Positions 34,638 through 46,375 of a DNA stretch of 64,000 bases are shown one piece after another. The DNA comes from Eupeodes corollae (taxonomy: Eukaryota; Arthropoda; Insecta; Diptera; Syrphidae). The translations under genes were made by a program, and so were the position numbers. Location of the stretch: the NCBI RefSeq assembly GCF_945859685.1, contig NC_079147.1, positions 48,924,177-48,988,176 on the forward strand. The letters run 5' to 3'. The number at the start of each line of letters is the position of its first letter. Position 1 is the stretch's first letter. The notes under the pieces were generated by a model. That model was given only the letters and a program-made list of their open reading frames with translations, had not been told where the DNA came from and made no database searches.

Positions 34638-35525
34638 ATGAATACAAAATCAAGGGGTAATCCTTCGTTTTGTGTAGCCATGTCAATATCATTCAAAACT
34701 TATTATCATTCTTCTTAACTCAGGCCCCGGCCCCGGTGCTTATAAACTTCCTCCTAATGTTGGATTTGCTAATCATGATGTTCGCAAGCTACGAAAACCG
34801 CAATATTCATTTGGAAGTCAATTTCAACAATCATATCAAACAGACGGTCCAGGTCCTGCTGCTTATAATATTAATAAATTAACAAAATATGGGAAAGATG
34901 GAACACCTCACTTTACTATTAGGCCAAAAACTTACGTGAAAGGTTGATTTTATATTTATAAATTTTAAGTCTAGAGATTATTTATATATAAATGTGTTTT
35001 CCAGCGGCTTGTAAAAGTCCTGGTCCCGGTTCTAATGAAGTTCATACGAAACCATTTTGGAATGGACCAAGAGCTCCAGCATTTAGCATACAATCAAAGC
35101 ATTATGCTATTTCCGAGAAGGTCGAGTCACCATCTTCAAATACGTACTATGTTCAAGATCAAGTCATAAAACCGAAACCTCCTATTTATAGCTTGTAACT
35201 ATATTTCATAATCTTTTCATATTCTAAAGGACATTAATATGATAAATTATTCTTTAGGGGCAAACTTCTCCCAAAAAAACTCTCCGTTGATTCCCCTGGC
35301 CCAGCAACCTATGGACGAGTAGATTTGAATGTGAAACTTAAAAAATATCCAGCTTTTTCAATGACAGGACGCAATATTTACTCTTTCAAGCCATGTGGAA
35401 CAGCTTCGACTAAATATGATTTGTCGTACTACCATCCAGGACCAACTAGACCCGCCTACTCTTTTGGAAACAGACATTCGGATTATGCTCCACCGATGAT
35501 ATTGCCATGTGATAATCTGTACTAG
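34638..35525 (+). CDS. SHIPPO/ODF3-like sperm-tail PG-rich repeat protein, copy 1
   Basis: Four exons: 34638-34656, 34724-34942, 35005-35194, 35258-35525 (231 residues, stop TAG). The first exon codes for only six residues plus one base. The protein is made of Pro-Gly-Pro repeats typical of outer dense fibre protein 3 / STPG proteins: GPGPGAYKLPPNVGFANHDV at the start, then GPGPAAY, SPGPGSNEV, SPGPATYGRV and HPGPTRPAYSFG, ending HSDYAPPMILPCDNLY. Such proteins bind axonemal or cytoskeletal structures in sperm tails and cilia; testis expression is expected but not shown here. The gene is a paralogue of 46376-47250 with the same intron positions and phases (1, 1, 2). The GTTGAT donor of intron 2 is weaker than consensus. 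Confidence 0.9.
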
Positions 35526-36049
35526 AACAAAATTGGATTAAAGTTCTTTCAAATTGGAGGAACATATTGAATGACTTTGAACTTACTTAGAACCCTGTTG
35601 TCTTAAGCAAGTTTAAAAATGTGTTCTACATTTAAGCCATTGATATGTTTCTTTGTTTGGAAGAACTGCTTAAAAATTGTCCCTTAAAATATTTAGAGCT
35701 GCCTTCTGTTTCATATATCACCAGTTTTTTAGAATATTCTAAATTTTGTGTTTCAACAGTCTTTTTGGTGCACATGTTTCTTTGAAGGTTGCAATAATTT
35801 GATCAGTAGATAATTTTGAATAGAAAGTGTCAGCAAATATTCCATTGATTGATATTTTGCCACCTCCATAGAACCTCGGCTAACGCAAACCTTAAAAATT
35901 TGACCAAAAAAAAAACATTAGAAATTCAATATAAATAAAAAAAATAGGAAAAAATGTAAAATGTATAATAGATTTATCAACTATTGTAGAAATAAATTAA
36001 TAAAAAAAGTCAACTGAACAAATTGATGGTGTTTTTATGACGAAGAGTC
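35526..36049. other. 3' flank of SHIPPO copy 1
   Basis: AT-rich; no conserved ORF. An AATAAATTAATAAA stretch near 35990-36005 could supply a late poly-A signal. Confidence 0.4.
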
Positions 36050-36333
36050 ATTACAGCCTTAAATAAAGGGTGTTTGATTTTAAGGGCCGATGTTAATTTT
36101 GAATAAAACACAAATTATTTAGGAAATTATTGCTATTTTATTTTTTATGGCAATATTGGTACTGAACAAAATATGGGCCTAATGGCCGCCGGCCGGCGCC
36201 GAGACCTCGGAAGCACACCTCCATTCGATGGTCAAAATTTTCGAAGAGGTTCCGTGCCTAATATGCCGAATTATCTCATCGACGTACACATTTTTTTTTT
36301 CAAATAGCCCCAAATAAAGAAGTCTAAAGGCGA
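36050..36333 (-). pseudogene. Mariner-like transposase, C-terminal piece
   Basis: Minus-strand reading gives 'PLSPLDFFIWGYLKKK', 'VYVDEIIRHIR' and, after frameshifts, '...SAPAGGH'. It matches the C-terminus of insect mariner/Tc1 transposases (SCDLTPLDFFLWGYVK ... SRGGHL). The match starts exactly at the CAGTGGCCCG boundary at 36334, and its N-terminal counterpart ends at the mirror boundary at 43299. I infer that the two are halves of one gene split by the Transib-type block. Confidence 0.75.
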
Positions 36334-36549
36334 CAGTGGCCCGTTTTGACTTTTTGGTTTCAAAAATCATATCTCCTAAACGAATAAAGATATTTCTTTA
36401 ATTTGTTTTTATCTTGAAGTAAATTTCCAAGGCTATAAAAATTGTGCCTTTCAAAAAAAAAAGTTTACAGGGCGTTTCAGAAATGTCTGTTAAAATAAGA
36501 AGTTTTAACAAAGGTCATAAACATAGCGGTATTTTAATATGCAATCGTC

Positions 36550-39060
36550 AAAAGCAAACGAGAGAGGTGGGGAGAGGTATTTCCACTAAGGCACCTCTCC
36601 TTATCCAGACGGCAGCGGAGGAATTCCCGAGATGGAATCAACGGTGGCGTCTACAGTTCCAGTAAGGTTGAACTACTTAGTGAACACCTTATAGGGCTTC
36701 TTCGACTTATTCGGAGCCCAGGCCTGTAAGGAGCGGTTTTATCCGGCTCCCCTTCCTTGGAGTTATACTTAGGATCTGGCCCTCCAGGTTGGGGGTTGTG
36801 CGTCGGGGTGACTTCCTGGCCATGTAAAAGCTTTCATAGTTGCGAATCACCAACAAGCCTCGGATACTGACGGATTTAATGTTGACAACCAACGCAAACG
36901 AATAAAGGACAGCGAACTTCGGATATGCAAGTGGAATGTTAGGTCCCTTAACAGACCACGTGCAGCCAAAGAATTAGCGGAGACCGTAGAACGATATAAA
37001 GCAGATATCACCGCCATCCAGGAAATACGATGGGATGGGCCGGGCAAAAAGAGGATGAAAAACTGCGATATTTACTATGGTGACTGCTACCACGAAAACC
37101 AACAGCGCTTATTTGGATGCGGATTCGTCATCGGAGCCAGACTTAGGCAAGAAGTCTTGAGCTATAGGTGCATCAATGAGCGCCTCATGACCATACGCAT
37201 CAAGGCTAAATTCGGCAACATTAGCCTACTATGCGCGCACGCCCCCACAAAAGAGAAAGACGACAACACCAAAGATATGTTCTTCGAGCTCTTAGACAAA
37301 ACATATGAGCAGTGCCCTAGCTATGATATTGAATCCTGGGTGATTTTAATGCCAAGTTAGGAAGGGAAGACATCTTTGGTGGAATAATCGGGAAGAACAG
37401 CCTGCACAACAACACTTCCGACAATGGATTCAGGCTCATAGATTTTTCTGCGGGGCGAAACGTCATGGTAGCCAGTACGCGTTTACCACACCTCAACATC
37501 CACAAAGGAACTTGGACCTCTCCAGATCAATCTACCATCAACCAGATTGACCATATTGCGATCGATGCCAAACACGCTTCCAGCATTATGGATGTACGAA
37601 CTTTCCGAGGAGCTAACATCGACTCGGACCACTACGTCGTTGTATCCAAGGTAGCACTTCGGATTTCCAGACCCAAGGCAAAACAGGTAGGTGCTGGGAG
37701 AAGGTACAACGTCGAACGTCTACAATCGCCAGAGATCGCCAAATCCTTTTCCGACCGAGTTACAAGTAACCTCTCTCGAAGTTCTCTGCCGCCAACACAA
37801 TGTATCGAAAACCAGTGGCAACATTGCCAAGATGCAATCAGAGAAGCCGCCTCTGATGTGCTGGGTTTCAACAGCCACCAGCAAGGAACCCCTGGTTTGA
37901 TGAGGAATGTCGGCAGGCAAATGCAGCCAAACAACAGGCACGCAAAGCGGCGCTGCATAAAAGGACGAGAGCTGCTCGTGAGCTCTATGAGCAAAAGAGG
38001 CGAAAGGAACGCCGACTTCTCAGAAGAAATAAGAGAGGGCATGAGAAGCGTGCAGTCGAAGATGTTGAGAGGTTGAAAAGCAGGAATGAGGTTCGAAAGT
38101 TTTATGAACAGGTGAAACGAAATTCACAGGTACATAAACCTAGAACCGAAGGCTGCAAAGACGAAAGTGGAAACATCAGTCAATGCTGAGGATATGGAAG
38201 GACCACTTCTGCAGACTGTATAACGGCGACGAAGAACTGAATTCCGCTGTCAGGCAGGATGATCCATTCAATATAGACGACGAAAGCCAACAATACCGTC
38301 CTCCCGACTTAGACGAAGTAAAGATTGCCATATCTAAGCTGAAGTCTAATAAAGCCGCTGGAGCAGATGGCTTGAATGCCGAGCTCTTTAAAGCAGCTGG
38401 AGATAAGTTGGTTAGGAGCATGCACCAACTTATCTGTAAGATATGGTCGGAAGAAAGCATGCCCGATGAATGGAACCTCAGTATTGTTTGCCCGATCCTG
38501 AAAAAAGGAGACCCTTTAAACTGCACCAACTATAGAGGAATAAGTCTACTTAACATCGCCTATAAAATCTTCTCTGCCGTAATATATGGACGTCTAAAGC
38601 CCATCGTCAACAACCTGATAGGTCCTTATCAGTGTGGTTTTAGACCAGGAAAGTCCACAGTTGATCAAATATTCACATTACGGCAGATCCTGGAAAAAAC
38701 TCAAGAACACCAAATCGACACCCACCATCTTTTCATCGATTTCAAGGCCGCATATGACAGCATCTGGGACGAGCTGTATAGAGCCATGTCTAGTTTTGGC
38801 ATCCCTGTCAAACTCGTCCGTAGAGGCGGCAAAAATGGGTTTAACTGTTAATGAGGGCAAAACAAAGTACATACTGTCGTCTAGAAAGGACCTGCAACAC
38901 CGACGTTTTGGTCAAAACGTCACAATCGACAGAAGAAACTTTGAGGTAGTCAAGGACTTCGTCTACCTAGGCTTCGTTATAAACGCAGAAAACAACACCA
39001 GCGCTGAGATCAAATGCAGAATAACTCTTGCTAACCGCTATTTCTTTGGACTTTGGACTA
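36550..39060 (+). mobile_element. RTE-clade LINE with internal deletion, inside Transib
   Basis: Homology to the 48282 copy begins at GCAAACGAGAG (about 36550) and stops near 39060 (ITLANRYFFGLW). Coding remnants: endonuclease pieces 37055-37360 and 37465-38076 (NIHKGTWTSPDQSTINQIDH, ANIDSDHYVV), RT 38183-38851 (ISKLKSNKAAGADGLNAELF, NLIGPYQCGFRPGKSTVDQI, FIDFKAAYDS). Near 38820 the RT core, including the FADD/YADD box, is deleted: the sequence jumps from 'FGIPVKLVR' to 'GLTVNEGKTKYILSSRKD'. The 3' end and TAAG tail are missing. Non-functional. Confidence 0.85.
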
Positions 39061-39085
39061 ATAAACTCTTCATTTCTGGAGAGTA

Positions 39086-42000
39086 TCATTCTTTCAGATC
39101 TTTTTGGCTTCTCATATGCCTTAAGGAAGAAATTAGTGGATCCGAAGAATTTGGAAGCATGTTAAATAGGTCCTCATTCTGCCGAATCCTTGAAACTGTA
39201 GACGTATTCTGATATCGATATTTCTCTATTTTTGCATTCCTGGGCTTCTTCTGACAGTTCTCCAAGTGGTAGTGTTTGATATTCTCTTCTCTGCAATTCA
39301 AAACGATCAAAATTACTTTGAGCCTCATTATAACTTCTCCATTGACTCCAGTTATTCGAGCGGTTGCACCTGACCGTTCAAAAAATCTTCTGGCAGTGTT
39401 TTTGTCATTAGTGTTTCTCGTGCTTCGCATCTCTCATCTCTATCTGTATTGGTTTTAGACATTTTTTTATTTTGCAATGACTGGACAATTCAGAGTAGAT
39501 TATTGTAATATTCGTGGGCTAAGGGCAAATTATTTGTTGGCATACCGCCATACTGTTTCATACAGTCCAGCTGTTTTGGCACTAAGTGATACCCAAGTAG
39601 GTGAGGATTCCGATCCTACTGAATTTTGTATTCATGGGTATAGCTTGGTGCCTTTATTCTTTTCCCACCATGGCCTCACCATATATATTAGGAATGATGT
39701 TGCTCTTACCACAATATGGTTTTTGCACCAATCCCTTTTTTAATTATATGTGGATTAAATTCTCCGTAAATAAGCAAATTATTCACTACTGCTTCCTTTA
39801 TCGAAGCCCAAATTTAGACAGAGTATCAACATCTCGTGAATTTGATGCTTTGTCTGATTCCATCCAAAAAATTGTTTCGTCCTATCCTCGCCTTGAAATC
39901 GTTGTTACGGGAGATTTCAATGTACACAGTTCTTCATGGCTTCAACATTCAGGCCAGACAACACCCGATGGAGTGTGTGCAGAAATCTTCGCTGAGTTGA
40001 ACCACCTAACTCAGCTAGTCAACGAGCCCACCCGGATATCGGACGTTGAAGGTCGAGCAGAAACCACTCTTGACTTGTTTCTTACCTCTGGCCCTGATAA
40101 GTACACTGTTAGTGTTCTATCTCCTATAGGCACATCTGACCATTGTGTTATATCAGCAAATTTCTCGTTTGGCAAAACGAGAAAGCCAACTGGGACGGTC
40201 TCAATAATTATTTCAGGATCTTTAACTGGTTATGCTTCATCGATAGTAACGTCGAAGCCAGCGCTGTGCTATGACTCCGCCTGTACTTGAGCGAGTTAGT
40301 GATTCTATGGGACCAATCTTTTTTCGCACTCGTACTGTGGCAAGAGTCTTTAGAGATCTAAACACACATAAATCCGCTGGTCCGGATGGTATCATCACTA
40401 TTGTTCTGAAGAGGTGTTCTTCAACGCTGGCAAAACCACTGCTTAAGCTTTTTCATCTGTCCTACTCCTCAGATCTCGTTCCGAGCGGATGGAAAACGGC
40501 ATTTGTCCAGCCTGTTCAAAAAAAAGGCGAATCTTCCTGACGCTCTAACTTCCGACCGATTGCACTTTCGTCCCTTCTTTCCAAGGCCATGGAAACGCTG
40601 ATTAATTATCAGCTCAAGAAATATCTTGAAGATCGAAAGCTTCTTAATGACCGGCAATACGGCTTTCGTAACAATAGGTCCACTGGTGATCTCATGGTTC
40701 AACTCACCAAACAGTGGAGCAAATCTTTACATCGTTTTGGAGAAAGTATTATTATTGCACTCGATATTTCAAAGGCATTTGATAAGGTTTGGCATCAGGC
40801 TCTCTTATCGAAAATGTGTTCATTAGATTTTCATGAATCCTGGCTTCATTGGATTAGTAATTACCTTTCAAATCGTTCAATACAAGTTGTATTGGATAGA
40901 TTCAAGTCTGAAAACCACAAAATAAATGCTGGTGTGCCCCAGGGCTCTGTTCTATCTCCAACACTCTTTCTCATTTTTATTAATGATCTCCTGTCTGCAA
41001 TATCTAATCCAATACATTGGTTTGCTGACGATAGTACTCTTAGCTTTTCATATTTGTTTTCAGACTCACATCCCTCTTCTTCGGATGTGGAACTGCATCG
41101 ACAAAATATGATAAGCTCATTAAATTCCGACCTAAACAGCATTGTTCAATCTGGATTAAAAACCGCGTGGAAATTAATGCTTCGAAAACCCAATGCTGTC
41201 TTGTATCGTTAAAGCGACTTTTTCTATGGATGGCACTTGCGTCAATGAGACTGAACACTTCGATATTCTTGGTATGTGTGTCACCAACCACCTCTTGTGG
41301 CATGATCACATACGCGATGTCGCCAAAAATACCGCAAGGTGTTTGGGTTTCCTTAGGCGAGGCAAGAAATATTTCACCCCTTCTGATCTGGCTGTTATCT
41401 ACCAGACTTACATACGTCCAAAGCTTGAGTATAACTCCCATCTCTGGGCTGGTGCTCCTGCAACCTACTTAAGACTCTTGGATAGTATTGAAGGTGAAGC
41501 ATTTAAACTGATAGATGATAATATTATCATAAGTTTAGTTACTTCGCTTGAACATCGTCGTAAGGTCTCTTGTCTGACCCTTTTTTACCGTTATTTTAAC
41601 GGCTTATGCTCTAGTGAAATAGCCAGTTGCATTCCACCCCTTAAACAGTTCAACTGTAATACTCGCGCTTCTAGGAATGCTCATCAGTATACCCTCGAGC
41701 CCAACTTCGGTCGTACTGTCAAATAAAGAGATTCGTTCATTAGCCGTACTACGCGAATGTGGAATGCCTTACCACACTCTGTCTTTCCTAGCCATTGCAA
41801 TATTCAGGAATTCAAAGCCAATGTGCACCGACATCTCCTTTTAAACCCTATCTCCTCTTCCTAGTGCTCACACTTTGCCTCTGCATAATAAGGGTAGTAA
41901 TATCCCCTTGAGTGTATGTTTATTAAAAAAAAATAGTCTCTGTAACATATTGGAACATAAATGGCCGACATAAATGAACTGACGATGGGCGAGGGTTCTG

Positions 42001-42918
42001 GCAATGTTCCCCATTTCTAATATTGAGTCGAAGTGGGACAACTGATGCCATGAACATGGGTGCGCCTGTTTCAATATCTGTTGTATTTATTTTTTGCTTG
42101 AAGGCACTTTGTCCGGATGATCCATCGCAGCCCCATTCACTTTGTAACGTTAGACTTCTTGGAAGTTCAATTATTTGATCCTCCGTGTTGCTGTCTATTA
42201 GCCGCATATGATCTATCATGTACTGAAGTTTCACTCTAGCTAATATTTCCGAGAATTCAAGTTCTCGGGAACTGCTTCTTTTTTTGCAACCGTAATCATA
42301 TTGTATGATGGCAAGACATATATGTTGTGGTGGTCTAAACGAAGTTCTCAGGATTTTATATTTTTCTTTTGAGAGTCTCAAATCCATAAACAAAGCTAAT
42401 GCGTTCTCATGGGTGTATTTTATGGGATTGTGTTGGCGAGTGTGGATGCTTTCCTTGACTCTTTTGATACGAAGTGGACTAGCAGAAGATATTGCCTAAA
42501 TTATGTCAGCCTTTTCATGGTCCTTATTCTATCTTATACTCAAAGCTTTAGAAAGATGTTCTGTACATATCTCCTTTGTAGCTTTGGTTAGTTTTTGTTT
42601 TTTAGTAAATTTTGCGCACTCATTGATTGGCTTCCTTATTCTTCCTCTTGATGTAGTTGGGAGATCAACCGCTTCTTCGGTTTGTCCGGTATTGATATGC
42701 AGAAATAAGGAAAGTCATTCTGCATTCTGTTTGAAGTTATTTCTCGATCTTTTCGCTGCTATCGATTTTCTATCGAGGTTGTAACAAAATTGTTTTAATA
42801 TCTGTTTGACTGCATTTGCATCTGGTAGTTGGTTTTCACTTTCCACGGCAGATATAAACTCATTCCAAGTGCTAGCATTGACAAAAAGTTCAAACAAATC
42901 CTTATTCGGAATATCCAT
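39086..42918 (-). pseudogene. Transib (RAG1-like) transposase, split and partly deleted
   Basis: The N-terminal piece is 42918-42715 (MDIPNKDLFELFVNASTWNE, KQFCYNLDRKSIAAKRSRNN), followed by frameshifted sequence. 42393-41923 carries 'WGCDGSSGQSAFKQK', 'VVPLRL' and 'NPRPSSVHLCRPFMFQ'. This corresponds to the first catalytic Asp region of RAG1/Transib (CDG.....F....P.P.S...C.P). The C-terminal piece is 39430-39086: RNTNDKNTARRFF, then RNAKIEKYRYQNTSTVSRIR and QNEDLFNMLPNSSDPLI, corresponding to the region of the last catalytic Glu. The middle of the enzyme is missing where the LINE now sits. Frameshifts and the deletion make it a pseudogene. Transib transposases are the established relatives of RAG1. 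Confidence 0.8.
39455..41935 (+). mobile_element. LINE (endonuclease plus RT), frameshifted
   Basis: Endonuclease pieces are at 39477-39743 (DYCNIRGLRANY) and 39601-40290 (VVTGDFNVHSSSWLQHS, GTSDHCVISANF). RT is at 40271-41212 (NTHKSAGPDGI, NDRQYGFRNNRSTGDLM, DISKAFDKVWH, GVPQGSVLSPTLFLIFINDL, FADDSTLSF) and the C-terminus at 41193-41726 (YIRPKLEYNSHLWAGA). The 3' end near 41920-41935 is TTTATTAAAAAAAAA. Frames shift at about 39740, 40210, 40540 and 41210, so it is inactive. The LINE lies inside the Transib coding region and has replaced its middle. The clade is uncertain (CR1/Jockey-like). A small relative is at 31800. Confidence 0.82.
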
Positions 42919-43299
42919 TTTTAATTGTTTTGAAAAATAAAAGCAACTGCTTGAACGCTCGTTTAAATTCTAAATGATTATTTTAGTCTAATGTTTCATC
43001 TTTTTATACCTAAGAGTAAATACCTGCACTCAGGACTCTTTGATCCTTATTAATTATACTTAAAGACACCCCAATAAAACTACCTGTCTGTCTACCTTTA
43101 TACTAACATATTCCAAAATTGTTTTATCCTTATCTTCAACCAGGCCTACTCTATAAGGCACACCAATAACCCAAATTGAATAATTTTTTCGATTACTGGA
43201 GCTTCGAATATTTTTGAATCCAGTAAACTAAAAAGTTTTGCTTTATAGACCCACTCGAAAAATGAATATTGCAAGCAGTTTTGCATAAACGGGCCACTG

Positions 43300-43790
43300 T
43301 GGATTCAAATCACTTGATCTTGGCGGCCAATTGACATTACCACCACGTGAGATGAAAAGGCCATTAAATTTGTCACACTAAAGAACCATTGTTTCGTTAG
43401 CTGTATGGCAAGTATCACTGTTCTGTTGAAGCCACATATCGTTCAAATCCATATTTTCCAATTCGGGCCATAAAAAGTTCATTATTATCTCACGAAAGCG
43501 AACACCAATCACAGTAACTACCCGCTCGGCCTCATTTTCATAAACCGAACCAAACAGTCGCTTAATGGGTGCATTGGTTTTTCGATAATCACTCTTGAAT
43601 TATCTTTTGCCTACATGCGTAAATTTTGATTATTGACGAATCCACTGAGGGGAAATGTGGCTCATCACTAAAGATGGTTTTTTTTTCAAAATTGGTCATC
43701 TACTGTAGCCATTTTTTTCCAAACATTCTAATCTACTGTGAGTATTGAGTATCTACACCGTAGACGAGAAAGTGTCGATTTTTTGAATAA
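43300..43790 (-). pseudogene. Mariner-like transposase, N-terminal/central piece
   Basis: Minus-strand reading gives IFSDEPHF, GFVNNQNLRM, a stop, then AKDNSRVIIEKPMHP; further on VTVIGVRFREIIMNFLWPEL, ENMDLNDMWLQQNSDTCHTA and GNVNWPPRSSDLNP. These match the insect mariner/Tc1 family with FSDEAHF, QQDGATCHTA and SCDLTPLDYF. The second catalytic Asp (QQD) is Asn here (QQN). The match ends at 43300, exactly where the Transib terminus begins, and resumes with PLDFF at 36333. It has several stops and frameshifts and is long dead. Confidence 0.8.
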
Positions 43791-43799
43791 GGAATTCCA

Positions 43800-46150
43800 C
43801 GAACGTTCTCTATCCACAAAGGAACTTGTAAATCTCCTGATCAATCTTTCTTCAACCAGATTCACCATATTGATCCAGCATCATAGATGTCCGAAATTTC
43901 CGAGAAGCTAACATCGTCGCGGACCACTACCTAGTTGTAGCTAAGGTAGAACTTCGTGTTTGTAGACCTAAGGCAAAACAGAGAGAAGCTAGAAGAAGAT
44001 ACAACCTCGAACGGCTACAATGGCAAGAGATCACCATATCCTTCGCTGATCGAGTCACTAGTAACCTCTTTCGAAGTTCTCTGCCAGAAACACAATGTAT
44101 CGATACCCAGTGGCAACATTGCCAAGATGCAAGCAGAGAAGCCACCTCTGACGTGCTGGGTTTCAAACAGCCACCAAAAAGATACCCCTCGTCTGATAAG
44201 GAATGTCGGCAGGCAAATGCAGCCAAACAACAGGCACGCAAAGTGGCGCTGCATAGAAGGACGAGAGCTGCCCACGAGCTCTATGAGCAAAATAGGTTCA
44301 AAAACAGAAATGAACGTCGAAAGTTTTATGAGTAAAATTCACAAGCACATAAACCTTGAAGCGTAGGCTGAAAGACGAAAGTGGAAACATTATAGTCAAA
44401 ACGCAGTCATACCGTGAGGATATGGAAAGACCACTTCTGCAGACTGTATAACGGCGACGGCAAACCGAATTTCTCTGTCAGACAGGATGATCCATTCAAT
44501 ATAGACAACGAAAACAAACAATACCGTTTTTCCGACTTAGTCGAAGTAATGATTTCCATATCTAAGCTAAAGTCTAACAAAGCCTCTGGACCAGATGGCT
44601 TCAATGCACCAAGTTATCTGTAAAACATGGTAGGAAGAAAGCATACCCAAAAGGAAAAAAAAATAGATCCTTTAAACTGCACCAACTATAGAGATATTAG
44701 TCTACTTAGCTTAGGTTAGGTTAAAGTGGCTGTCCATGATGGAAACGGACCTAGACCAGTATAATAGCCCATTTTGATACCACATGAATCTTGAGGCTTC
44801 CTCCTAAGCTCAATGGAACCAGTTTAAGTCCCTTACGAAACGTGAGAGGTCGATTAGGCTGATATGACTTAGATCGTTTAGATCGTAAAAGAAGAATTCT
44901 CCTAGGTAATTCTTGCGTTTTTGAGCTTCCTCCTCTTCCTTGTCCAAACAGCTTCTGCAAAAGTTATTTGGGAATATGCCTAATTGCGTGGCGTGCTTTC
45001 GTTTTAGACAGTGCCCGGTTCTGACACCTATTATCGAGCTTATATGGGATCTGCTTAGAGATAGCAAGCACCTTGAACGTCTTAAATCTAGCACGTGGTG
45101 ATGTTGTTTCACCTGGTGTTTGCCTTTTTCATATCGTCTTGCATTAGCAACAGTTTACAAGCAGCGATTGGTATGCCAGTATGTGCCAAACGTGGCAGAG
45201 ACAAAGTCCAGAGATTTGATAGCGGCCTTAATATCTGAGAAAATGCGAATATCTGATGATGATATCACGTTTTTTTTAAGCCAGAACAAGACTCCTTTAT
45301 TGCCAAAAGTTCCACCTGGGACACGCTACATTAATTCGGAAGGCGGAATGCGAGACGTAATTTCAGTCGTTCAGAGTACACTCCTCCACCAACCCCTTCT
45401 TTTGTATTTGAACCATCTGTATAAAAACAGTCTTCTTAACATCGCTTACAAATGTTCCCTGCCGAAATATGTTAACGAATAAGACCCATCGTCAACAACC
45501 TGAAATGTCTTTATCAGTGTGGCTTTAGAACAGGAAAGTCTACAGCCGATCAAATATTTACATTACGGCAGATCTTGGAAAAAACCCAAGACCATCAAAT
45601 CGACACCCACCATCTTTTTATCGATTGAAAGGCCGAATATGACAGCAACTACAGAGACGAGCTGCTTCATAAAGGTTGGACGAAACTTAACAGAACCTTT
45701 CAATACGAAAAAAGACTTTAGACAAAGTGATGCCCTGTCATGCATTTAACATCGTCCTTGAAAGAAAGCTCCCACGTCAACACTAGAGTCTCCATCTTTC
45801 AGAAGTCTGTCCAATTACTGGTATATGCAGATAACATTGACAAAATCGGAAGAACTCAGCGTGAAGTCAATGTGGTATTAAGGTAGAAGCATGTACTATG
45901 ACAAAAGCGGATGAAAGCACCTTGGGTCGTTTCAGAATTCTTCACGTGATCTACGGTTCCGGTTGCATAGAAAGTGAGTTGCGGAAAGGTCAGAACGACG
46001 AGCTGAACGGTCTGTGGAGGGACGAAGACTTAGTCAGAATGATAAAAGTCCAATTATTCAGATGGCTGGGTCACGTAGGGCGCCTCGGTCCGGAAAGTCT
46101 TGGAATCTACTCCCACAGAACAGCACAGTAAAGGAAGACCGCCTTAAAAC
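43800..46150 (+). mobile_element. RTE-clade LINE, truncated at both ends, with a nested insertion
   Basis: It starts in the endonuclease (LNIHKGTCKSPDQS-like at 43815). It continues through the basic linker (44153-44335) and RT start (ISISKLKSNKASGPDGFN, 44414-44623) to about 44705. There a second LINE fragment interrupts it up to 45427. It resumes with NIAYKCSLPK and the RT middle (45519-45749) and ends in the post-RT region (RWLGHVGRLGPE near 46070) without a TAAG tail. Many frameshifts and deletions, including the polymerase box. Confidence 0.8.
44705..45427 (-). mobile_element. 3' end of an RNase H-bearing LINE inserted in RTE
   Basis: Minus-strand reading shows an RNase H start (TDGSNTKEGVGGGVYSERL), then AIKESCSGLKK, DIRIFSDIKAAIKSLDFVSA and, at 45112-44810, HISSIIGVRTGHCLKRKHAT, GIFPNNFCRSCLDKEEEE and GEFFFYDLNDLSHISLIDLS. 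This order (RNase H, then a Cys/His tail) is typical of I/LOA-group LINEs. The 3' end is GGACAGCCACTTTAACCTAACCTAAG. The flanks AGTCTACTTAGC (left) and AGTCTTCTTAAC (right) look like a decayed 12-bp TSD in the RTE 'ISLLNIAYK' region. 5'-truncated, frameshifted. Confidence 0.78.
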
Positions 46151-46375
46151 CACGAAAGGAATGACCCTATTTAACCTTTTTCAAAGAAAATAATAACTAC
46201 TTAGTTCGTAAACAAATGTAAGTAGTAAAAATAAACATAAATCAAAAATCATAAAATTGTCAAAAAATTAATTATTAAGTTTCGAACCTTTCGGTAATAA
46301 AGATCTAAATTTCTCCCAAATTTACATTTTTACAAAAAAAAGTATAAAAAATATTTAAAAAATCCACCAACAAAA

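Larger units (their letters stand above)
36334..43299 (-). mobile_element. Transib-type DNA transposon, invaded by other elements
   Basis: The left end reads CAGTGGCCCGTTTTGAC (36334). The right end, reverse-complemented, reads CAGTGGCCCGTTTATGC (from 43299). That is a 13-bp perfect inverted repeat, 14 bp counting an A on each side. On the right the terminal bases with flank read CACAGTG, the RAG/Transib-type heptamer; the left is GACAGTG. Inside, both ends of a Transib/RAG1-like transposase occur on the minus strand (42918-41923 and 39430-39086). An RTE copy (36550-39060) and another LINE (39455-41935) are nested in it. Unnested, about 2 kb of Transib sequence remains, less than an intact element (about 3 kb). 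The TSD is not resolvable; the host reading frame suggests 4-6 bp. Confidence 0.75.

Noticed and set aside
44708..44720. TTAGG repeats as a telomeric array
   Set aside because: Only two units, located exactly at the 3' end of a LINE fragment; best read as its tail.
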